Positions 46,501 through 57,400 of a stretch of 64,000 bases of DNA are shown piece by piece. Numbering within the stretch: position 1 is the stretch's first letter; each line of letters opens with the position of its first letter. Under the pieces are notes generated by a model, which saw only the letters and a program-made list of their open reading frames with translations, did no database searches and was not told the DNA's origin. The stretch is from Progne subis subis (Eukaryota; Chordata; Aves; Passeriformes; Hirundinidae). Location of the stretch: NCBI GenBank assembly GCA_022316685.1, contig JAKJHU010000005.1:14362707-14426706 (forward strand), read 5' to 3'. The translations under genes were made by a program, and so were the position numbers.

Positions 46501-49500
46501 TTAGTCCAGGAAGATAGTATCCTTATTGCTTAGGGGAAGTGGGGCTTGCCTCTGCCCCTGAAGGGCATTGATCAAGACATTTAAACCAGACAGGTGACAT
46601 GAAACTCCTTTCCAAGGTAGTAGCAGAAGACTGGGCTGTGCTCTTTGAGACCCAGGTCAGTCTCTTTTTGACAGTCATTTGTAAAGTAAGTAATTGTGTG
46701 AAAACTGTGTGTAACTCATTTATATCAAATGAAAGTTGCCCTGGCACCATAGTGATGGTGGTTATTAACAGTGACTTTTGGATTTGGGTTTTTTTTTTAC
46801 ACTTGGGTGTTGCTTTTTTAAACAAAGTTGGTTTAAGAAGCAATTAGGCAAAGCCTTCTTGTCATCAGATGAGCAAGAACCGTTTCATAGTTTCTATTAT
46901 TAGACCTGGTTTTAGTTATTTGTATGTTTTCCTAACTTTAGGCATTTGCCTTCAAATTTTCTATGCCTGACCTACTACTGAAAAAACCAAGAAATAAGAA
47001 TTTGGCTGTTCAGTCAGAGATAAACAGTTGTCCCACTCCTCCCATGAGCTCCAAGGCTTCAACCACATTCATCATACTGTTGAAGAGCATGTGCAAGGAA
47101 GATTCCCCACACTGATGGGAAAGTACCTTTCCTCTGCCCACATGGAGTGCAGTTACAAACTTAATTTCAGTAATTCTCTTTGGAGCATAACACCAATATC
47201 CTTTACAGGGTATCCTTTGCAGAGGTTGAAGAGCAGAGAGCACCTTCACACTTCAGGGTGCCCAGAGAAGGACTGAAACTTGCGTGGGGAACTGTAGAAA
47301 TATACACGCTTGTGGCCAAAGTTGTCAAACAGTGATTTGTAGAAGCAGATTTTTATCCCTCTCTCTTCCCTGCCTGAAGGTTGCAGAATAAATGACTTAA
47401 ACTATTTCTGACAAGGCTGTGCACCTAACAGAACTTGACTTTTGTTAGTCTAACCCAAAAGCTTGTGGTCTGATTAGCTCTCACAATTTTAATCAATAAG
47501 GATTGTACTTTGAATATAGCAAAATGCTATAGATCCTAAATATTCTGAAAATCAAGCTTTCAAAGTCTCAAATGAAGCACTTAAAATTGGTGGTCTCCAA
47601 TGATTTTTAATCATCATGTGTACTGCTTCATCAGGGTGCCACCTTATGCTAAATAAGTCTTTCATTCCTGTAATGATGTGTTATAAATTGGGACTATTGA
47701 ATTATGCAGAGTACTATAAAAGGTATAAAACAGGTGCTGTAACTGCCATCTGTATGTAAGTCATATTTAAACAAATTTTCCTGAGTTCAGATTTTAAAAG
47801 TACACTGATGCTAATAATCCTGTTTGTTGTATTGCTGAAACATTCAGGTACCTAGAGAGGTTTTCTATGCCATGTGCTTCTAACGTTTATTCCTGAAGAC
47901 ACCATAGGACAATTAACTAAAATTGAAGCAGATACTACTTCACTTAACAAAGTGTGCGCTAATGAACATGTTCCTCTTTCAGGAAGTTGCGCAGAGGTGA
48001 AACCTGACCTTAACTAAGAAAAAGAATGGTCTATATAAATAATCACTCAGTCTTGCTTCATGAATAACTGATCTTCTGTGTTTTTATTGAAGAAGAAGAA
48101 TACGATGAGCCTCCACAGTGTAAGGCGGGCCAAGACGTTGTGCTGCAGTCGCCGGTGGACTGGGTGCTTTTGGATGGCCGAGAAAGCTCCGACGACCATG
48201 GAATTGTGCACTATGAGTGGACACTGCTGCAGGGCGACGCATCGCTTGAAATGCAGGTACGTGTGCCAGTACTTGTGGCCAGTTACTTCCGGATTGTTGT
48301 GTTCAAGTTTTAAATGTATGGCTAAAAATATTAAATATATTCAAATCTGTCTACCAGGCACCAAAATCAGGATGCCTCTACAACTCGAACATCTATTTCA
48401 CAGAAATGTAGAGCAGCCCAGGTTGAAAAGAACCTCAAAAAATCATCTTGTCCAACCGTTTGTGGGACAAGGAGCTTCAATGAGATTATTTTATCTGTCC
48501 AATCCCATCTGGAAGACTCCTCCAGTGAAGGAGACTACACTGTGTTCCTGGGTAGCTCCAGTGATTATTTCTAGTGGCTTACACAGTTAATCTCTATCCT
48601 GGCTGGCATGGGACAGCCAGCAGCAAAGAACCATATTTGAGCTCTGCTTCATTTGTACTTGCTGCACTTGGTTTTCAGCTTCTGTCACCCCAGTTAAGAG
48701 ACCCCTCAGTAATTCAGTTACAAAAAATAATAAGGGATTTTCACCAACAGTCCCCTGTCAGTGCTTATGGAGAAGGTACAAAGAAACATGATGAAGACCT
48801 TAGGAGATATTTTTTCCATATATTTTCTGCTGCACTTTGGTTTCAAATTAAAATTACCCATGAAGGGAGGCATTCTTCATTTTAGTCTTTTTTGTGAATG
48901 CTCCAGGATCAGCAAGTCCACAGATTCTATTCATAGTCTGTTCACAGCCCACGACATCCAGGGCACACTGGGAACTCCACCTAGAGCAAGAAGGTTATGT
49001 AGAAGTGTGAACCAAAATGAAGCTTTAATAATAGTTGCTAGACATCATCTAGATAAAAGGAACACTTTGTTATCAAAGACTTGTTAATCTGATCCCTTGC
49101 AGCATTATTTTCTTTAAAGAGCAATTAAATACTTTTTAAATTAATCTCTGATTTAGTAACATAGAGTAAAACAAAAATTGTAATTTAATAAAAATATTTG
49201 AAGTTTATATTTTTAGTATTACTCAAAGTCACTTTATAAAATAGAGACAAGTCTTATATCCATTCAAACTTTGAAAGTTCACATGAACCTTGATGGCTTC
49301 TTTGTATTTGTTAACAGAAGATGAATTTGACACACATTTATACTTAAATAAATACTTTTCCATTGTGTTGAAATGAGCAGGGATTTCTCCTACAGATATG
49401 TACCCTAGTGATTAGCCACGATAATTTTAATTTTAGAGTTGAATTAAGAACTGTGATTTTTTCTTATGCATTCTTCAGATGATGTCTTTGGTGCTTTGGT

Positions 49501-49702
49501 TACTGCCCTGAAGTTACTGGATTTCGTGTCATTTATTCTTTGAGAATAATGTATGAATCCACAGCTGCGGGAGAGAATGGGAGTGTGTTTAAATAAGATA
49601 AAAGGCAGCTGCTGCATTGCTCTCAGGTAGCAAAGAATAAATAGAAGGCAGAGGATGGGGGAAGGACTGCTATAAAGAGATCTTATCATATTGTCAAAGG
49701 AA

Positions 49703-49744
<42 letters not shown>

Positions 49745-52700
49745 CCTATTACGACTGATTATTTCTTTTTTAGATAATTTGCTTCTCTGATTGATACCCC
49801 GCTTCTGTAGCTGCACAGCTCCTGGACACTTAGGGACAGTAATGGGCTGGGGTTTCTTAAAATGCTGATTATCTACTTTGAGCCAAAGTTTCTGTGTAAA
49901 GAGCTGCAGGCCAGTATTCTTCAGGGCAACATGAAAATATAAAGGAAAGCACAGAGGTCACTGGGAGGAGTGGTGGAGTATTCAGAAGTCAGTGGCATTT
50001 CTCTGTTTCTGCACTGGGAAGAGACTTGGGCTCCATGGCTCATGAGTTTTAAATACCACATTTGCTATCCCAACACTCATAGTGGACAATAGCAGGTGTT
50101 TTTTAGAGCATAATAATTTCTTTAACACACTAAAGAATAAAATTCTAAGGGGTCACACGCTCCATCAGGAGTATTCAACAGTGATCAGATAACTGGGTAC
50201 ATTCATGTAAATACAAAAGGAAAGAAATTTCAGTTGGGACATTTTCTCACTGAGAGAAAAAAATGTGTTTATCAATATACTCTTCTATAATAGAATGTCT
50301 AGGACTCTTAAGACCATATCAATCAAAAATTTTTGTTCTCTTTCAGGCATGAAAATTTATTTCTGTGAGTCCATTTTATTTTGTCTCCAGACTAACTTGA
50401 TAAAGAGTAAAAGGCCAAGATTTTACTGCCTATCCTCTAAAATTACATATCTAATTGCTCAAAAATTGAGTTAAATGTGTGTGACCATTTGTTCTCCATT
50501 TGTGTGCTGAGATCCACAGCTCCAGGTAACTGAGTAGATCATGAAAACACTACCTGAATGTTGTGGGTTTTTTTACAAATGGATGCAAAAAAAAAAAAAA
50601 GAGAAGAAGAAATTGTTCCATGCTGAAATACATGCTTGTCTAGACTGCAGGAAGTATTTAATCTGCATGATGAGCTCCTTATTCCTGGAAAGTCGTGGAT
50701 GGATCCATTGTACCAATATGTTTTTTTACCCTGTGCCTTTACTCAGGTACCACAGCCAGGAACGCTGAAACTGTCCCACCTTCAGGAGGGCGGGTATATT
50801 TTCCAGCTAACAGTGACAGACACTGCAGGTCAGCGGAGCTCTGACAACGTCTCTGTGACCATTCTGCCCATGGTTCATTCTGCAGCAGGTGAGAAAATGT
50901 CTGGAGCTGTTGCCTCTGGGACACCCAGGGTATAGTATTCAGAGCAGAGCAAGGGTCTTGATAAAGGTAAAAATGCTATTCTCCATTTTCAGTGTTTTAT
51001 TTCGCCCTTGTTCATTACATAATGACATCTCTTTCAGCTTTGAATCACTCTTTCAAAGTGAGGAAACAAGCAAGCAGGCATCACTTGCCTGTTAGAGCAA
51101 TAGTACTTTCAGACACTGAGTATTTCCCCTTCTATTTCTAATAAGCCTGCAGGGTTGGAAGAGTGAAATATTGACACAGGTGTGGGGTGCATTGTAACAG
51201 TCAGATGATGTGGGCAACGTGACAGGGCTTGTGCTATAGGGAAGACCCAGTTAAAATTACTTACTAGTATGTTTGAGGCAGACTAATAATAATACTGACC
51301 TGTATCTGTAGTCTGAAAGCTGGCATGGTTTTTTGTTTTAATGTGTTTAAGTTTTTGTGTTTGATGGTTGTTATTGAAGCCTTATGCTACTGGGGAAGCT
51401 GAAACTGGAACTGACTCTGAGCTTCAGAAACATGTCAAAAGCATAAAAGGTAGAAAGTAAGTTGGATTTCAGTGGCTGTCAGTCCTGCTTTTAAATGTAA
51501 TAACTTCTAATTACATTGTAATAAAAAAGTTGTTAGTGCAGATCTGCTGCTCTGGCACAAAGTAAAAGTTAAATAGCATTATCACCATGTTCAGCAGAAC
51601 GAGTGAAATCTTGCTCTGCACCAGCATGGTATCTCTGTGTGAGAGGGTAGTGGCAATAAGCTGTTATTACAAAAAATCTGGTTAATTACTGCCTGTGTTC
51701 CAGTAATGGATGATAGAGTTGTGTTCATTAGTGTTTAATTCAGCTAAAGTAGCCAGAGAGGTTTGCTGGTTTGTTTATTTGCTGCTGTGGGTATCTGGGG
51801 TATCTTTTGTGTGGAGCACGTAGGGAATTTGCTGTCTTTTTTATTTTTCTAATTCCCCAGCTACATTAGCAATTCAAGTGCTACTGCTATAGCTAAACCA
51901 GTTCCTGATGCCTTAATACATGCAAGATCATTGCTATTACTAGTGCTGAAGTTCAGGAGATGCATTTTCAGATTTTAGATGTTTTACACAGTTGTCTGCA
52001 CTCCTGGCATCCTTCCCTTAGCGTGGTGCAGCATTTGGTACACAGCAGGATAACAACCAAAGGCTGTGACTCCCTTATGCAAATTGATTTGCTCTTACAA
52101 CACTAATCAAGCACTGAACTGGATAGTGCTTTACAAAGTGATGAACTGCACTGCTCTTGAAAAGACAAAAGCACAGATGTAAACACTTGATAATTACAGA
52201 ATCAGAATGGATTTCAGGAAAGCTTTGAGTATGCAGAATGGAACATCCAGGGATACTCTCCATTTCCAGGGGAATCCAAATGTTAAAGCAGGCAGCAGCC
52301 AGTTCTTTCTGGTGAAAGTAATTTGTGAGAATGTGACCTCGTCCTGTTCTAATCTGTGCTGTATTGAAGTCACTGAATTGCCAATGTCAAGAAATGACAA
52401 GCATTCTTTAAATATTTTAATTAGGTTGCAGACAATATGCCATAAATGATCCCATATAGTCCAAATGTGTGCATGTAAAACAATGTTTTGGTGTTGAATG
52501 GATATGTTGAATGGATAATGAATTATGTGTTGGAGGGATGCAGTTACAGCCACAGAGATTTAATTTATTTATTTTCAGGGCTGTTCTGCATCTTTTAAGC
52601 CTAGGAAGATCTCCTTTCAGCTTAGGCCAGCAGAATTCAAAGTGCTGTAAGGGTGCTGCACAAGGTGTAAGGTGCAACAGTCTCCAGGTTGAGTATTCCT

Positions 52701-54376
52701 GTAATAAAGAGATTGCCAGGCTAGAGATGAAGGTGCCAGGAACAGCCATTGCCTGTATTTGCTTCTGTGTCAATATGATGTCACGCAGCTGAGTCTGGAC
52801 TTTCTGCCTTGTTCACGGTGCTTCTTGGCATAACCTGGTTTTGCTTTTTCCTCCGTGCTGCAGATTTTAGGCACTGATTCAGTATTTACCCCTTGGATTT
52901 CTCTTTGGGTAATTTGGGAATTGTTTCTCAACAGCCTGTGTTGGAGTTTGCTCTCGCTACCAGTTTATCTGTGATGATGGCTGCTGCATTGACATCACGT
53001 TTGCGTGTGACGGTGTGAGACAGTGTCCTGATGGATCAGATGAGACTTTCTGCCAGAATCGTAAGTGTGCCAGGCCACAGTGGCACAGCAGACTGTGAAA
53101 GTAATCACAGCCTCAGTGACCAGAGGGGGATGTCTGTGGCCTCTCTTCCTGTGAGCAAGCAGTTTGGTCCCAGCCTTTCACTGGAATTAGCAAATGGGAA
53201 GGTTTAATATCCACATACTCAGGTGTTCAAAAAATTAAAGCATATCAAAACTTTCAAGGGTCCCTAAGTGACAGGTTTTGCATTCAGCAGCTAAAAGATC
53301 AGTTTTGCCCTTGCATGATGATTCTGGAAACAAGATCCATGGTCTCTGTCTGAAAGGGTGTCTCAGAGGTACCCTTCACAGTGCTGTTAGACACCTTGCA
53401 AGAATCTGAAACAGCGTGGACACGCAAGGGAACCAGTTGATTCGCCATCATACTGTTTGTTTTTGTTAGTCATCCCTCAGCATGTGCCCATGCTCAGCTA
53501 AGTGAACAAAACCCATCAGAGGGTGAATGACCACAGTGTTTAACCACTCTTTCATTATATTTTAGTCACTGGATTCCACTGCAGAGGTCATGAGTGCACC
53601 CTTCCAAGCAAGCGTTAGGTATCTGTGACTGACATTTCATATGTGTGAACCTGAGGAAGTTGGTTACTCTGCCTCAAGGCCCGTCTTTGACAGACTTCCT
53701 TAAGAACCATTCCCTTCAAAGTTGTACAAAAACTTTTGTTTCTGTTAACAGTCAGCTCAGGTCGGAAGACGGTGACACATGAGGCTCTTGGCACTACCCA
53801 GCAAAAGACTGCAGGGCTGATTGAAAACACAGAGAAAAACTCTGCAGAGAACACCCTGAAAGCCACTGCCAGAAATCAACCACTTCTCCCAGTGGCTGCA
53901 GATATGTCTAACCAATCGCTTTCTCAGGGACCAAAGAAACAAATCAGTGGATTTGTTCCAGGTAAGAATTGAATCAGTTTCAATAAATCCTTCTTCTTAA
54001 AGAAAGGAAGTGTCTTGCACCTTAAATTGAATTTAATTTTTTGTGCCTGGCTAAGAGGAAAAAAAAATTAAAATGTAAATAAATACAAAATAAACCTGTA
54101 ATAATGAAGTTCTAAGTAGGTTTTGATTTATTATTGTCAAGTCTGTTTTTTACTAGGTGCAAAAAGAAAGTTAAAATGTAGGAATGCTAGGGAAATAATA
54201 CAGTCTAAACATCAAAATGTGCAGTGAACTAAATAAAAATTCTGCCACAGGTTTAGCTGTGTAGGCTGATGCATTAAGGCTCTTTAAATATGCAGGGGAG
54301 TACATCAGGAGAACATAACAAAGTGCATTCAATTTGGGTGAGAGTAATTGGTTTTCTCCTGGTGCTAAGCATTACT

Positions 54377-54409
<33 letters not shown>

Positions 54410-57400
54410 TTTTTTTTTCCTTCAGAACTAGTATCTTTGTTATTATGGACATTTTTATTTTTTTTTCCTGAACTCTGTATCCAGAGCAGGAGAAGTCTTT
54501 TATCACTGTAGAAAAGTCTCAGGCTTTGGTAACAAGCTACCTCAGGTGTCCATGTACAGGTCCCCAGTATTGTTCTGCACAGCGGCTGCAGGCCTGTAGT
54601 GAGTCATTGTGTGATGTTACAGATGTTACAGACAGAGCCCCAGCCCTTGGCCTTGGTAAAGTTCCAAAAGCTGAAATGAAATTGATGTGTCTTTTGGGGT
54701 TCATGCTGATGAATTAAAATGATCTGAAATGGCAATTATATGAAAGCAAAACTGTGTGCACAGAGTCTAAAATGAGTACAACCCCCCCACACTTTTATTT
54801 CTTCATGGTTTAGACTGATTCATGTGCCCCAAGACACAGCTATTTATAACCAGCTTTATTTTCCAGTTACAACAGAGCAGTGCTCAGTGCCCTCTGCTGT
54901 CGACTCTGAAAAGGGCACTGCCCTGGTTGGCACCTGGGCGTTTCCTTCAAGGTGCTTGTACTTCATCTGTGGAGTGCAGAAGGAGTGAAAACTCTGCAAA
55001 GGGAACACTCCGTGAGCACTCTGCAAAGGGAGTGAAAACAATGTTCTCAAGAATTTGATGGCTTCAGTGAATGTGTGGGGGCTGACAGGCAAAATCCTGT
55101 CCCAAATGTTTTCCCCTTTTCTGGCAGTATAATCACCTCTAAATGATTCCTCAGTGCTGACTAAAATTCTGAAGTCTGCTTCAGTCACATAATCTTGAGT
55201 GACACCTGATATGGGGCCACCCAAACTAAACATCAAAATTCTGAAGGACTTTGCAGGCTCCAGTGGGAAGTCAGATGCTAAGTAGGTCTCAAAAATCATT
55301 TGGCTTGTGAATCCAGGCATAAAACCAGAACTGAGGTCACCATCTTCAGCAACTGATAATCAAAGGTTATAACTGGAAGTACAATGCAGAAGCATTTTTG
55401 CATAATCATCTTCTGTGTTTACCCATTGCACAGTAACTTACTTGCACCAGTTTTGCTCCAAAGGTAGCCTTTTGCACAGCAGTACACAAGCAAAGAAAAA
55501 GATTCTTAGAAAACTAAAGAAGTGTGATGGGGCTTCATTGATTACTTGTACTACCAGTGCCTGTTGTAATCTTCTAATTTTCAACCTGCAAAATTTCAAG
55601 TTGTTTTTATTTCTTATGGATTTAATATTTTTCTTTTGACAGGGCTCAGTCAAAATTTAATTTTAGATGCTTAATAATTTCCTTGTAGAATAGAAGGATT
55701 CAGTCTTTACTGACCCAGAAGCCCAACACTTCTAACCAAAAAAGCAGCAAACAGCTCAGTGAGGTTTAAAATCACCTATGGATCAATTCCAGTTAGGGTG
55801 CATGAGGTGGGACATGAACAGATGCTAGGTACATGCTAGGTGCGTGGGTCTGAAGGGCAGCTGCCAAACACTGCTCTGCCAAAACCTGTTCTGAGCTGCT
55901 GTCTTCTCCTGCAGACACTGAAACTTCATAGAGTCCCATGCTGTGTGCTAACGATTCACAGAGGTCAGAGAGGCTCAAGTCCTGCCCCACTGGGAAACAC
56001 CACAGTCTTTATGGAGTTGAAGAGACAGACATCTAACCTATTCCTTAAAATCCAACCAGATCCATTAATTAGACTTCCTTCCACCACTGCCATCTCAAGC
56101 AGGTTACAGACCAAATCTAATAATTATGTGAAACAAAAATGAGAGGCACAGAAATGCTCTGTGAAGCTCATCTGGAAACATGTCCAGGAGGGCAATAATG
56201 CTAGATGCATTTTTGAGGAGAGGTAAGCAATGTTGAGCAGAAATCATACCAGCACCCTCAAAAGTTCAGCAGCTCCACTGGCAGAAATCTTGTTCTGGGA
56301 GGGATTTCTGTCTCCTGCTGCTGGGACCAAGGTAGAACCTCTGCCTCTGAATCACTGTAAAGGTCTTTGTTGGACTAAGGCAATCATGTTCTTGTTGGCC
56401 TGGAGCTGACATTGCAAACATCCAGGCTTCTTATATACTATTTTACATAAATTTTGAAAATAAGCTTTAGTGGTTTTAATGTCACTATGGTGAAAACTGT
56501 CTACTTAAATACATATTAGGGGATATGGCTTTACAGTGGCAGCACAGGTTTCAGCTTTTCACTTGCAAGTGCTCCATTCAGGGCCACATTTTTCTTAATT
56601 CTCAGCTGACAGTTTCAGATCATCATGGAAAAACAATCCAGGAAGGAAAATGTAATGCTCTTAAATCCAGTGACTGCAAGGCAGAATAAGTGGTTTTACC
56701 TCCTGGAGACAGCATGTGGCACATTCCAACTGGCTGCTAGACTTGATGCTTGATACAGGAGCTTTCAGTTGACTTTTAAAGAAGAGAAGTTTTTCCCAAG
56801 ACATTCTGGGGCTGGAGAGTTCATTTGTTTTCTTTTTAACATTTGTTTTTTTATTAGTCGTGGCTAAAGTACCAGTAAAGACCTGTCCCTTCTGCTACTT
56901 ATCTCTCCATAAACAGCTTTCATCTCTGAGAATTCAATAAAGATGTCTAATAAAGGGACTTCTTTGTCAAGTATGACCATATTTATCTTTTTTCCTTTTC
57001 TCCAAAGGAGCTGGGCTAAATTGTAATGTTTTGGACTGTGAGATAGTTCCTGGTAGCAGATATATGAGCTGTCTACCTATGAGTGTGATACTAGGGGAAC
57101 TTTTTTCCAAAATCCATTTTCTCTTAATAGTTTCTCTGTTCCAAATTTTGTTTAGTCTTCCTTACAGTGGCCCTTCATGCTTTGCTCTGACTTGATACAA
57201 ACTTTTTAAGGATTTACAGTGAAGTATGAAAATATGCAAGTCCAAGTTAAAGACTGTTTAAAACTTCTGCCTGACCTAACAGGGGATCTATTCATAGTAA
57301 AGAGAAAAAAAAAAAAAAAAAAAAACCCAAAAAACACGACCAAAACAAAACCCAAAAATCATTGATTGTTTACAATGGGTAAATCTTGTTCTGCATTCCT

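Larger units (their letters stand above)
48257..50746 (+). other. LRP11 intron 2
   Basis: This 2.5-kb intron carries a CR1 remnant at 48407-48560, a T39 tract at 49706-49744 and an A14 run near 50588-50601. No other exon is visible. Confidence 0.85.
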
